Below, one piece after another: positions 1-8,679 of a stretch of 64,000 nucleotides of DNA. Position 1 is the stretch's first letter. Each line of letters opens with the position of its first letter. A program made the translations under genes and the position numbers. Source of the DNA: Cyclobacterium xiamenense (GTDB lineage: Bacteria > Bacteroidota > Bacteroidia > Cytophagales > Cyclobacteriaceae); NCBI RefSeq assembly GCF_009467825.1, contig NZ_WIOK01000007.1:1-64000 (forward strand), in the 5' to 3' direction. The notes under the pieces were generated by a model that ran no database searches, was not told where the DNA came from, and saw only the letters and a program-made list of their open reading frames with translations.

Positions 1-103
1 ATAAAAACAATAAGATAAATTGGCAGTTCACTACTGCCGATTCAAGGATAAAATTAAAAAGACTTTATCCGTCAATTTACGATTAACATAACACTAGTTT
101 GAT

Positions 104-2032
104 ATGAATCGTATAAAACGTTATTTGCTCCTGTACTTCAGGAACCTTCCCCACCTTCCCATTCATCTGGTCTTACTGGTTGATTACTTATTTTTACTGG
201 TTGCATTTGTGGGAGGCTATCTGATTGTTTACCCCTCGGTTCCCGATTGGGATAGTCTGATTAGCATGTACGTGTATGGCAGTTGCTATTTGGCACTGAT
301 GGTATCCTTTATGAATTGGAAGAAGTCATTTAAGGGTGTCATCCGGCAAACCACCCTTCAGGAAGTCATCCAATTGACTTGGATTCATTTTAATGCATTC
401 CTCGCTTTCTTACCCTCGTATTTCCTCTTAACTCAAGTGGCCGGGCTGGAATCCATCGGGATCGCTGTGTTTGTGTTGAGCAGTTCCCTGTCCTATTCTT
501 TTCTGATGGCCTACCGATTACTGGTCAAACAATTTTTTTGGAACAATAAAATCCGTCGCAGCCGTGAAATGCATGTGCTGCTTTATGGAGCAGGGGAGAT
601 TGGAATTTCGGTATATCAGCTGCTGTTGAGGGATTTTGGTACGCGGTATATCAACCACGGCTTTATCGACGAAGACCCAAAAAAGAAGGGAAAATACCTC
701 ATGGGCGTAAAAATATACGACAGCCTGGATGCAATGGACCACCTGATGCAGCAATACCCAATCCAGGAATTATTCATTTGTACGGGGCAGTTATCTCCAT
801 CACGATTGGAATCTATATATGAGCTCTGTTATGCCCGGAACGTGCGCGTAAAACGAACGCCCGATCTTCGCTATTGGAAGGACGGACAAGTTACCGTATC
901 GGACATACAGCAGATACGAATGGAAGAGCTGTTGGGTCGACAATCGATTGCGATTGACCAGCAGCATTTGGTCGGGGAATTTGACGGACAGGTAGTGTTG
1001 GTAACTGGCGCGGGAGGATCGATCGGCAGTGAGTTGTGTAGGCAATTGGCGACGTATCGTTTGCGGAAGCTGCTCCTGGTTGATCAGTCAGAATCGGCCC
1101 TGTACGATATTCAACAGGAGTTGCGAAGCCGCCATCCACAACTTGAGGTCCTTGCGATTCTGGCAGATGTGCGGAGGAGAACGCTACTAGAGCCGATTTT
1201 TAGCAAAGAATTACCTGGCTTGTTGTTTCATGCGGCTGCCTATAAGCACGTTCCGATGCTCGAAAACTATCCCCTCCAGGCTATAGAGACCAATGTTTTC
1301 GGCACCCGAAATGTAGCGGACCTTTCTATGCAATACGGCGTTCGAAAGTTTATAATGGTCAGTACCGACAAGGCGGTTAACCCCTCCAACGTCATGGGGG
1401 CCACGAAGCGGGTCGCGGAAAAATACGTACAATCCCTGAATCAGGCAGGAAATGACGCGGCGCGCACGCGGTTCATTACGACACGCTTTGGCAACGTATT
1501 GGGTTCGAACGGATCGGTTATTCCCCTTTTCCGACGGCAAATCCAGGCCGGTGGTCCGGTAACGGTCACGGATCGAAATATGGTTCGTTACTTCATGACC
1601 GTACCGGAAGCCTGTCAACTGGTCATGGAAGCCTGCAAGATGGGAAAAGGTGGAGAAATTTTTGTGTTTGATATGGGCAAGCCAGTAAAAATCTACGATC
1701 TGGCCCAAAAGATGATTGTGATGGCGGGAAAAACACCCCATGTGGACATGCAAATTTCCATTACCGGATTGCGGGAAGGCGAGAAAATGTACGAGGAGTT
1801 GCATTCCGACCTGGAGCGGACCCTGCCGACCCATCATGCCAAGATTTGCATCGTTTCCTCGGAGAAAAGCGATCACTATTGGCTCGACGTAGAACTCAAA
1901 CGGCTTCGGCATTTGTGCGGAACTGACGCAGCTGAGTATGTGCTGGTGCAGCAGCTGAAAGTACTTGTACCGGAGTTCGTAAGCAATGCCTCCCGTTTTT
2001 CGCAACTGGACCGCATTCCCGTAAAAAGGTAG
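104..2032 (+). CDS. Membrane-anchored UDP-HexNAc 4,6-dehydratase (WbpM/PglF/CapD type)
   Basis: The protein is 642 residues. Four hydrophobic segments (about 18-42, 52-71, 88-108, 118-139) are followed by a first nucleotide-binding fold starting at LLYGAGEIG (near 158) and a second, catalytic Rossmann fold starting at VTGAGGSIGSE (near 300). The active-site region reads STDKAVNPSNVMGATK, so Met (about 431) stands where short SDRs have Tyr, with the Lys four residues later. This Met-Lys pattern is characteristic of the large WbpM/PglF class. The expected reaction is conversion of UDP-GlcNAc to the 4-keto-6-deoxy sugar at the inner membrane, the first step to QuiNAc, FucNAc or bacillosamine-type sugars. 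It is distinct from the soluble PseB-like paralogue at 15086. The family is certain; the exact product sugar is not. Confidence 0.93.
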   Translation: MNRIKRYLLLYFRNLPHLPIHLVLLVDYLFLLVAFVGGYLIVYPSVPDWDSLISMYVYGSCYLALMVSFMNWKKSFKGVIRQTTLQEVIQLTWIHFNAFLAFLPSYFLLTQVAGLESIGIAVFVLSSSLSYSFLMAYRLLVKQFFWNNKIRRSREMHVLLYGAGEIGISVYQLLLRDFGTRYINHGFIDEDPKKKGKYLMGVKIYDSLDAMDHLMQQYPIQELFICTGQLSPSRLESIYELCYARNVRVKRTPDLRYWKDGQVTVSDIQQIRMEELLGRQSIAIDQQHLVGEFDGQVVLVTGAGGSIGSELCRQLATYRLRKLLLVDQSESALYDIQQELRSRHPQLEVLAILADVRRRTLLEPIFSKELPGLLFHAAAYKHVPMLENYPLQAIETNVFGTRNVADLSMQYGVRKFIMVSTDKAVNPSNVMGATKRVAEKYVQSLNQAGNDAARTRFITTRFGNVLGSNGSVIPLFRRQIQAGGPVTVTDRNMVRYFMTVPEACQLVMEACKMGKGGEIFVFDMGKPVKIYDLAQKMIVMAGKTPHVDMQISITGLREGEKMYEELHSDLERTLPTHHAKICIVSSEKSDHYWLDVELKRLRHLCGTDAAEYVLVQQLKVLVPEFVSNASRFSQLDRIPVKR

Positions 2033-2171
2033 ATCAAAGCAGTCGATAGTAGCCGTTTCAGAGAAGATTCGCCTTTAATTTACATTAGACCTCTTTTTGT
2101 TTCTTTTTGTACACCAATATTGATATCATCTTTTAAATAAAGTACCTTTAAAACGTAATGGAAATTAGACG

Positions 2172-2888
2172 ATGAAGCGTAGTGTGTTAATAGTGGAGGA
2201 CGAGTACGAGCTGGCATTGAATTTAAAGGAGCAGCTAATCAAATTGGGATTTTCTGTTCCAGCTGTATTCAACAATGCCCGCGAGACATTGGCTTACCTG
2301 GAAGAAAACGTGGTAGACTTGTTACTGGTAGACATCATGATCGTCGGTGCCGTGGATGGGATAGAGTTGGTTAGCCAGGTGAATAAGAAATGGGATTTAC
2401 CCATCGTTTTTTCAACGGCCTATGCGGACAACGAACTTTTTACGAAGGCATTGGAGGTAAACCCCGCAGGGTATTTAGTGAAGCCCTATAAGATGGATGA
2501 TTTGAAAACTACGCTTATGCTTGCCTTTTCCAAAATCGATCGAATGCAAGAAACGGACGGCGGTAAGGCACCTGCTTTTCTAAAAGTTCGGGATAAAGGC
2601 TTTCTTATTTTTATTCATGCAGAGGATATCATACTGGCTCAGGCGGATGGATTGTATACAAAGATTATTACCCGTAATAAAACCTACGTTTTGCGTGATA
2701 TATTAAAGGATGTAGAGGAAAGATTGCCATCCAGTTTATTTTTACGCGTACATAAATCTTTTCTTGTAAATAAAAAAGAAATTCACTCGTTTAACGGCAA
2801 AAATGCAATTGTGGGCGATTACACCGTTCCCATTCGAAGGGGATTATACAAACACCTGCACGACGTTGTCACGAAGAAAGTGAATTGA
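2172..2888 (+). CDS. LytTR-family response regulator
   Basis: This 238-residue protein has an N-terminal receiver domain (acidic pair E9/D10, probable phospho-acceptor D54 in LLLVDIMIVG, conserved Lys in YLVKPYKMDDL near 105). A C-terminal LytTR DNA-binding domain covers about 140-236, with IILAQADGLYTKI and FLRVHKSFLVN. Such proteins bind DNA as transcription factors, often controlling surface or secretion functions. No histidine kinase is beside it, so it is an orphan here. Its place just upstream of the Wza/Wzc genes makes it a candidate regulator of the locus, which is inference. The reverse-strand gene that follows ends only three bases from its stop. Confidence 0.93.
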   Translation: MKRSVLIVEDEYELALNLKEQLIKLGFSVPAVFNNARETLAYLEENVVDLLLVDIMIVGAVDGIELVSQVNKKWDLPIVFSTAYADNELFTKALEVNPAGYLVKPYKMDDLKTTLMLAFSKIDRMQETDGGKAPAFLKVRDKGFLIFIHAEDIILAQADGLYTKIITRNKTYVLRDILKDVEERLPSSLFLRVHKSFLVNKKEIHSFNGKNAIVGDYTVPIRRGLYKHLHDVVTKKVN

Positions 2889-2891
2889 TTG

Positions 2892-3176
2892 CTATACGAT
2901 ATAATCCAGGTAGACAAACGTAGCGTTATCCAAATTCTCTAATCTTCCCGATTCGCTTCCGCACATGTAGATCCCGCGGACTTCTTTAATTTTCCTGGTT
3001 TGTATAAAACTTTTTATCAGATCGTATTTGTCATTAGCGGTTAATCCTGACGGGAAATCAACGCGTATAATCCTGTACTCAGTTTTTCTATTTTGGTAAT
3101 AAATCATTCCAAAAAAGATGCTGGATAATAAAACGATTCCCAGGTATAGTGATAGGATTGGTGTTATCATCGTCAA
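2892..3176 (-). CDS. Small predicted membrane protein, function unknown
   Basis: This 94-residue reading frame is the only reverse-strand gene I accept in the window. Residues about 5-27 form one hydrophobic helix, followed by a basic stretch (YQNRKTEYR) and a soluble tail ending in FVYLDYIV. The helix-then-positive layout suggests an N-out, C-in single-pass inner membrane protein. It converges on the LytTR gene with three bases between the stops and is divergent from the export gene. I recognise no family. It is supported by its position in an otherwise empty gap and by coding-like composition, but it could be spurious. Confidence 0.55.
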   Translation of the reverse strand: MTMITPILSLYLGIVLLSSIFFGMIYYQNRKTEYRIIRVDFPSGLTANDKYDLIKSFIQTRKIKEVRGIYMCGSESGRLENLDNATFVYLDYIV

Positions 3177-3498
3177 ATATACTTCTACAGGACTACGTAT
3201 CCAATCAAAGGAAATAAACGGATCAATTTAGCTAATAAAACGAATCATATCTAGCCAAGTCCTTTTTTGCTCATTTTCTATCTAACTTTTTTCAAATAGT
3301 GCATTTTGTTTACAAAGCGTTTCATTTTCTATTTTTATATAGGTACAAACTATGAAAAATCCCTTTCGAACAATTTGTTTTGCAGCGAAGAATCCGACGA
3401 TAAATACATTGGATTCTGTGATCTTATTCACACCCCGCTAGGTACTCAAAATGGGACCGACGGGGCGAAGCTGTATCCATCAAAGAAGGTGTCTGAAT
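3177..3498. other. Intergenic region upstream of the exporter genes
   Basis: About 320 bases lie between the divergent small membrane gene and the Wza-like gene. It is AT-rich with runs of T and must hold the promoter for wza-wzc if that operon starts here. I see no clear match to the Bacteroidota TTTG / TAnnTTTG promoter pair, no JUMPstart element and no strong hairpin. Short open frames in it (for example at 3306) have no protein-like features. Confidence 0.4.
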
Positions 3499-4317
3499 AT
3501 GTTATCGTTTAATTTTGTACACGTGTTGACTGGAATCCTAGTCGTTGGGACTTGTGTATCCTGTGTTTCAAACGAACGAATTACCTATTTCCAACAAAGC
3601 ACCGATGGGACCCCTATTGAATTCGGAGAGTTGATCCCCTATGAGTTGACCGACTATCGCTTACAGTACAACGATATTCTCGATGTATCGGTCACTACGA
3701 TGGACCAATTATTAGAAAACGGCTTTAATTTGGATCCCAATATGGGCAGCAGGGCTGGAGGGATGATGGGTGGAATGATCCAGGGCGATATCAATTACAT
3801 CAGTGGCTACCGGATAGATAAAGATGGATCGGTGGATCTACCAATTCTAGGAAAGATCCAGGTAGGTGGTAGCACCGTTGTGGAGGCTAAGAAGGCCATA
3901 GAAGTTGAATTGAAAAAGTACGTTACAACAGAGGTATTTGTTCGTGTACGATTGGGTGGGATTCGATTTAGTACGTTGGGGGAATTCCGGAGATCGGGTA
4001 AGTTTGTGATGATGGAGGAACGATTGACCATTTTTGAGGCCATAGCCGCTGCCGGAGATTTGACAACGATCGCGAATCGGGACCAACTGGTCCTGATTCG
4101 CCAGTACCCTGACGGAAGTCGGATGCATCAGATCAACCTAAATGATCGAAGCATCATTAAGTCTCCTTTTTATTTTGTGCAGCCGAATGACCTGTACTAC
4201 GCGGAACCAATGAAAGTGCGGGAGATAGGCGCAGGTGAGAATGCTTCCCAGTCCCTTTCGTTACTCATTTCTTCGGTTTCCGCTTTTGTATTGATCTTAA
4301 ACCTTATCGTAAGATAG
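3499..4317 (+). CDS. wza: Wza-like polysaccharide export outer-membrane lipoprotein
   Basis: From the ATG at 3499 the protein is 272 residues. It starts with a signal peptide ending in a Cys-rich lipobox (GTCVSCVSNE), so it is probably lipidated. A poly-export domain follows (YNDILDVSVTT and GYRIDKDGSVDLPILGKI) and then an SLBB-like segment (GEFRRSGKFVMMEERLTIFE). The C-terminal hydrophobic helix (about 250-270) fits the membrane-spanning helix of Wza-type translocons. An upstream in-frame start at 3451 would add 16 residues before the signal peptide and is less likely. The kinase gene follows after three bases, so the two form an operon. Expected role: outer-membrane exit pore for the polysaccharide. 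Confidence 0.92.
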   Translation: MLSFNFVHVLTGILVVGTCVSCVSNERITYFQQSTDGTPIEFGELIPYELTDYRLQYNDILDVSVTTMDQLLENGFNLDPNMGSRAGGMMGGMIQGDINYISGYRIDKDGSVDLPILGKIQVGGSTVVEAKKAIEVELKKYVTTEVFVRVRLGGIRFSTLGEFRRSGKFVMMEERLTIFEAIAAAGDLTTIANRDQLVLIRQYPDGSRMHQINLNDRSIIKSPFYFVQPNDLYYAEPMKVREIGAGENASQSLSLLISSVSAFVLILNLIVR

Positions 4318-4320
4318 CGC

Positions 4321-6732
4321 ATGCAGGTACACGAAGGCATTCCGAATGATCATAAAAGCGAGTCGAATGACGAGTTGAGGGGGCTATTGGTTCGTTTGAT
4401 ACGGTACTGGCCATTATTAATGGCTTGTGCGATCCTTGGGATAGGAAGTGCGCATTTTTTCAACCGGTACCTCGTCGACGTTTATCAGGTAGAAACGTCC
4501 GTGATCGTTAGTGACAAGTCGGATAATCTGTCCGGGGAGGTATTGCAGTTGGGCTCGCTTTTAGGTTCACCAATTAAGCTGGACAACGAAATCAGTATCT
4601 TAAAATCGTTATCCCTTGCCAAAGAAGCCGTGCAGGCCATGGACGTTCCGCTGCGTTTTTTCCAAAAAGGCAGATTGAAAATGTTGGATATTTATCCCAT
4701 CGAGCCCTTCCAGGTCAATATAAACCAGCAAAAGACAAAGCGGATGGCTGGGGCATTTGAAGTACGATTAGTAGATGATACGACCTTTCTTATCCGCACA
4801 TACGAAGCGCAGTCTTTTTTAGCATCCGTTTTTTCATTTGGAGAAAAGGAGTTTATTGAAGCGAAATTTGAAGCCGAATTGGAAATGGGGGAGCTGGTAT
4901 TTTCGTTGAATTATTCGGGTGGAATGGCTGGACAGACCTATGTGTTTTCGTTGGAATCAGAAACCAGCTTATCGAACAGCCTGCGAGGCAGGCTGGGTGT
5001 CAACCTGGCAAGTCAGGGTGGTTCCGTACTCTTGGTCTCATTAAAACACGAGAACGTGCAGTTTGGGATGGATTATCTCAATCAACTGATTGAGAGCTAT
5101 CTTGACCGAGAGCTTCGGTTAAAGAACCTCGCATCGGAAAACACCATTGATTTCATTGAGCAACAGCTCCGCAGTCTATCGGATACACTGGCAATTTATG
5201 AGGGAAAGTTGGAGGATTTTAGATCCTCAAATCAGGTCTATGACCTGAGCCTGGAGGGTAGTTCTATTTTCGGCCGTCTGGTTTCATTGGACGAACAAGT
5301 GGAGCAACTAAAGCAGGAAATCGTCTTTTTTAAGCGAATTAGGGATTACATGGACCGGGACTACTCCGAAAAATATTGGTTTCCTGCACTTGATTTAACC
5401 TCTGAAAAAACCCTCGGGGAGCTGGTAGGTAAATTAGCACAGGTCCAGGAGGAAATAGCCGAAATGAGCGGAAATTATCGTCCCGATAACCCAAGTTTGA
5501 TGCTACTTCGGCAGCAAGTCAAAACGATCAAGAATGCAATTGATGAAAATCTGGCCAATAACATTGAGGGACGGGAAGTCCGAATCGTCGGGCTGCAGGA
5601 ACGCGTGGCACTCTTGGAGAAGGAGCTAAGCAAACTGCCTGCTACCGAGCGGGAGTTGTTAGGCTTGCAGCGTCAATTTACAATTAACGAGAACGTCTAT
5701 CTATTTCTTTTAGAGAAAAGTGCAGAGGTAGAAATTGCGAAAGCCTCCAATTCTCCCTCCAATCTGGTTCTTGACGAGGCGATGGTCACTGGATCGGTCT
5801 ATCCCAATAGGTCTCGTAATCTCGTGTTTGGCCTAATGCTCGGGCTCTTTATTCCGGTTGCGTTGATCGGTTTACGGTTTTTTTTAAGCACGAGGATAGA
5901 AGATCCCTCTGAATTGCAGAATCTCCTGAGTAGCGATTTAATTGGTATGATTGGAAGGTCAGGGATAGATGATGCTCTCCCCGTATTCAAGCAATCCAAG
6001 TCTGGCATAGCAGAAGCCTTCCGCAACTTACGGTCCGATTTGGTATACCTGTCTCCCGGTAAAACAAACTACTGCCTTCTTTTCACATCAGGGGTGTCCG
6101 GGGAAGGAAAAACATTTGTTTCGTCCAATATGGCGGGGATTTTTGCCCTGGCGGGTAAAAAAACGTTATTAATGGGGATGGATCTTCGAAAGCCAAAGAT
6201 TGCGGGCATTTTTAACCTGGCCAACGATGTGGGACTTAGCACCTGCCTAAGCAGTGCACTCGATTGGCGACGTGCCGTCAAGCCCTCTGGATTCGAACAC
6301 CTGGATATCTTACTCTCGGGGCCAATTCCCCCAAATCCGGCGGAATTATTGCAACAGGAAAAACTTGACAATATCCTGGCTGAGGTAAAGGCGGAGTACG
6401 ACGTGGTGGTAATGGATTGTGCCCCAGTGGGATTGGTATCCGAAACCAGGGAGCTTTTTAAACAAGCAGATGTTAACTACTTTATTTTCCGACAAAATTA
6501 TTCACAAAAGCAGCAGATTGGTTTTTTAAACGACCTGGTTGCGCGTGTGAAGGGAGTTAAATTTTATGCCATCTTAAACGATGTGCATAGGCAGGTCACT
6601 GGCTATGGTTATGGCTATGGTTATGGTTATGGTTATGGTTATGGTTATGGTTATGGTTATGGTTATGGCTATTATGAGGAAAATAAAAAACCGCGTTCGT
6701 TTTGGAAACGCTGGATCAGCCGTTTCAAATAG
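4321..6732 (+). CDS. wzc: Wzc-like polysaccharide co-polymerase / bacterial tyrosine kinase
   Basis: The protein is 803 residues. A first membrane helix (about 31-50) is followed by a Wzz-type periplasmic domain with coiled-coil stretches (around 275-305 and 395-460) and a second helix (about 499-522). The cytoplasmic BY-kinase domain has Walker A GVSGEGKT (591-598), Walker A' LLMGMDLRKPK (near 617) and Walker B VVVMDCAPVG (near 695). The tail carries twelve Gly-Tyr units plus one more Tyr (761-785), the expected autophosphorylation cluster, ending in basic residues. In the family, phosphorylation cycles control chain length and export with Wza. No cognate phosphatase gene is visible in the window. 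The regular repeat tail is unusual; see the repeat entry. Confidence 0.95.
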   Translation: MQVHEGIPNDHKSESNDELRGLLVRLIRYWPLLMACAILGIGSAHFFNRYLVDVYQVETSVIVSDKSDNLSGEVLQLGSLLGSPIKLDNEISILKSLSLAKEAVQAMDVPLRFFQKGRLKMLDIYPIEPFQVNINQQKTKRMAGAFEVRLVDDTTFLIRTYEAQSFLASVFSFGEKEFIEAKFEAELEMGELVFSLNYSGGMAGQTYVFSLESETSLSNSLRGRLGVNLASQGGSVLLVSLKHENVQFGMDYLNQLIESYLDRELRLKNLASENTIDFIEQQLRSLSDTLAIYEGKLEDFRSSNQVYDLSLEGSSIFGRLVSLDEQVEQLKQEIVFFKRIRDYMDRDYSEKYWFPALDLTSEKTLGELVGKLAQVQEEIAEMSGNYRPDNPSLMLLRQQVKTIKNAIDENLANNIEGREVRIVGLQERVALLEKELSKLPATERELLGLQRQFTINENVYLFLLEKSAEVEIAKASNSPSNLVLDEAMVTGSVYPNRSRNLVFGLMLGLFIPVALIGLRFFLSTRIEDPSELQNLLSSDLIGMIGRSGIDDALPVFKQSKSGIAEAFRNLRSDLVYLSPGKTNYCLLFTSGVSGEGKTFVSSNMAGIFALAGKKTLLMGMDLRKPKIAGIFNLANDVGLSTCLSSALDWRRAVKPSGFEHLDILLSGPIPPNPAELLQQEKLDNILAEVKAEYDVVVMDCAPVGLVSETRELFKQADVNYFIFRQNYSQKQQIGFLNDLVARVKGVKFYAILNDVHRQVTGYGYGYGYGYGYGYGYGYGYGYGYYEENKKPRSFWKRWISRFK
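6601..6672 (+). repeat. Hexanucleotide microsatellite (GGYTAT)x12 coding Gly-Tyr
   Basis: Twelve tandem six-base units, nine of them ggttat and three the synonymous ggctat (units 1, 3 and 12), sit inside the kinase gene and encode (Gly-Tyr)12. Because the unit is six bases, copy-number change keeps the frame and alters only the number of phosphorylatable tyrosines. A central run of eight identical units is long enough for replication slippage. The reverse strand gives a spurious Ile-Thr repeat frame, which I do not annotate. Confidence 0.97.
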
Positions 6733-6996
6733 CGCAGACTGGTTTTTTGGGGTTGTGGTGTTTTTATTTTTCGGAACTTGTAGCAATTTCAGGAGTAAGA
6801 ATGGTGGGTTTGTAGAGGTATTAAATGCCGAAAATCGATCTAGATGTATCGAGTAAAGACCAGTTCTATTGGCCGCGCGATTAACGTTCGAAATTGTTTC
6901 AGCATCTGCAGGGTGATGAGGAAAGCGGTTGAAAGATCTTTATACACATCGCCTTTAATTGCTGGTGTCGTAGAAAAAAAATGGAGTAATAAATAG

Positions 6997-7890
6997 ATGA
7001 AAGGAATCATTCTTGCCGGAGGTTCGGGGAGCAGATTGCACCCGTTGACCCTTGCGGTTTCGAAACAGTTGTTGCCGGTCTACGATAAACCGATGATTTA
7101 TTACCCGCTTTCGGTACTAATGTTGGCAGGTATCCGGGATATCTTGATTATCTCTACTCCACGGGATTTACCTGCGTTCAAACGATTGTTTCGGGATGGT
7201 CGTCAATTTGGGTTGCAACTAGCCTACGCTGTTCAGCCCTCTCCGGACGGTTTGGCGCAAGCATTTACCATTGGGAGAGATTTTATAAAGAACGAAAGTG
7301 TCTGTCTGGTATTGGGGGATAATATTTTTTATGGAGCTGGGTTACAGAAGCTGTTGTTGGATTCGCGTAGAAGGGTCGAACAGGAACAATTGGCCGTCAT
7401 ATTTGGGTATTATGTGGATGATCCAGAAAGATACGGAGTGGCGTCAGTAGATAGGTCCGGTAAAGTAGTAGCTATTGACGAAAAACCAGCTGTCCCCAAG
7501 AGTAATCAGGCGGTTGTAGGCCTTTATTTTTATCCAAATTCAGTGATAAATGTGGCGGATGGGGTAGTACCCTCTCCCAGGGGCGAGCTGGAAATTACTT
7601 CAGTTAATCAGCATTTTCTTGGTCAGGGGCGATTACACCTACAGCAGCTATCGCGAGGTTTTGCCTGGCTGGACACGGGTACACAGGAGTCCTTGGTGGA
7701 AGCCACCGAATTTGTAAAGGCAGTAGAACATCGGACGAGTTTAAAGATCGCCTGCCTGGAGGAAATAGCATTTAGATCCGGATGGATAACTGGAGAGCAG
7801 CTACGTGAGCTGGGAGATTTTCTTGGGAAATCCTCGTATGGTGCCTATCTGAAAAAAATAGCCAATAATGTCGGGAGTAACCCTTATTGA
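6997..7890 (+). CDS. rmlA: Glucose-1-phosphate thymidylyltransferase
   Basis: This 297-residue protein is a full-length RmlA. It has the nucleotide-binding motif [11 protein letters not shown] at the start, [26 protein letters not shown] and the EKP motif ([11 protein letters not shown]). It makes dTDP-glucose from dTTP and glucose-1-phosphate, feeding the dTDP-amino-sugar genes that follow. No rmlB (dTDP-glucose 4,6-dehydratase) is found in the window, so that step must be encoded elsewhere. Its last 23 bases overlap the next gene, which implies tight translational coupling. Confidence 0.95.
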   Translation: MKGIILAGGSGSRLHPLTLAVSKQLLPVYDKPMIYYPLSVLMLAGIRDILIISTPRDLPAFKRLFRDGRQFGLQLAYAVQPSPDGLAQAFTIGRDFIKNESVCLVLGDNIFYGAGLQKLLLDSRRRVEQEQLAVIFGYYVDDPERYGVASVDRSGKVVAIDEKPAVPKSNQAVVGLYFYPNSVINVADGVVPSPRGELEITSVNQHFLGQGRLHLQQLSRGFAWLDTGTQESLVEATEFVKAVEHRTSLKIACLEEIAFRSGWITGEQLRELGDFLGKSSYGAYLKKIANNVGSNPY

Positions 7891-8269
7891 TTTACCTAAA
7901 ATTCTGGATAAAAGGGGGAATCTGACTTTTCTCCAAAACTCCGATCAATTTCCGTTTGAGATCCGTAGGGTTTTCTGGACGTACGATGTGCCAGGAGGGG
8001 AGACAAGGGGCGGACATGCCTATCACAAGCAGGAGGAGCTGATTATTGCGTTGAGTGGTAGTTTTGATGTTTCGGTCACGGATCGATTTGGAAACACAGT
8101 TGATTATTCGTTAAATCGTTCGTACTACGGCCTTTACCTACCACCTATGAATTGGAGGTTTATGGGCAATTTTTCTACAAACGCCTTGGGATTACACCTA
8201 TCCAGCGCTGTTTTCGACCCAGACGATTATATCCGGGATTTTGAATATTTCTTATCCTGTACCAAATGA
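7868..8269 (+). CDS. FdtA/WxcM-like cupin, dTDP-4-keto-6-deoxyglucose 3,4-ketoisomerase family (copy 1)
   Basis: This 133-residue cupin has the family landmarks [43 protein letters not shown] and LYLPPMNWR. The family moves the keto group from C4 to C3 of dTDP-4-keto-6-deoxyglucose before amination at C3. In characterised FdtA the histidine pair lies in an H-x-H motif. Here it reads H-A-Y-H, so the second His position is Tyr, unlike copy 2. This copy may have a different stereochemical outcome or a non-catalytic role. It overlaps rmlA by 23 bases and copy 2 by four (ATGA). Confidence 0.88.
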   Translation: MSGVTLIDLPKILDKRGNLTFLQNSDQFPFEIRRVFWTYDVPGGETRGGHAYHKQEELIIALSGSFDVSVTDRFGNTVDYSLNRSYYGLYLPPMNWRFMGNFSTNALGLHLSSAVFDPDDYIRDFEYFLSCTK

Positions 8270-8679
8270 GAGACACCCAGGTCTTTGACTGTACCTTGCT
8301 TACATTGGCGAAAAACCACACCGAAAAGGGAAACATTACAGCGGTGACGAACGAAAGGGATGTTCCCTTTGCTGTCGAGCGCGTTTACTACCTTTACGAT
8401 GTCCCTGGCGGGGAGGCACGAGGAGGCCATGCACACCGTAACCTACAGCAGTTAGTCGTTGCGGCTAGTGGGAGTTTTGATTTGATCATCGATGATGGTT
8501 GTGTGAAGCGAACCTTTCACCTATCCCGTCCCTATGTTGGCGTTTACCTGCCTGCCGGAATATGGCGGGAGATTGACAACTTTTCTTCAGGTTCGATATG
8601 CCTCGTATTGGCTTCTCTTCCTTACGATGAAAGCGACTATATCCGGGACTACAACGAATTTGTTCAATGGAAGTTGTAG
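8266..8679 (+). CDS. fdtA: FdtA/QdtA-like sugar 3,4-ketoisomerase (copy 2)
   Basis: This 137-residue cupin is paralogous to the gene before it, sharing YDVPGGEARGGHAH, ASGSFDLIIDDG, VGVYLPAGIWR and DESDYIRDYNEF. It keeps the canonical H-A-H pair, so it is the better candidate for the active dTDP-4-keto-6-deoxyglucose ketoisomerase. With the FdtB-like aminotransferase at 11792 it would yield a dTDP-3-amino-3,6-dideoxyhexose (Fuc3N or Qui3N). Sequence alone does not tell me which epimer. The stop overlaps the start of the FemAB-like gene. Confidence 0.88.
   Translation: MRDTQVFDCTLLTLAKNHTEKGNITAVTNERDVPFAVERVYYLYDVPGGEARGGHAHRNLQQLVVAASGSFDLIIDDGCVKRTFHLSRPYVGVYLPAGIWREIDNFSSGSICLVLASLPYDESDYIRDYNEFVQWKL

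Noticed and set aside
1211-2005. Long reverse-strand frame (264 residues) inside the 4,6-dehydratase gene
   Set aside because: It is antisense to strongly conserved catalytic sequence, has no family motifs and has no upstream spacing for a gene.
6574-6856. Repeat-rich frames Ile-Thr (reverse) and Met-Val (forward) over the hexamer repeat
   Set aside because: Both are by-products of the GGYTAT repeat read in other frames; the Gly-Tyr frame belongs to a complete kinase.
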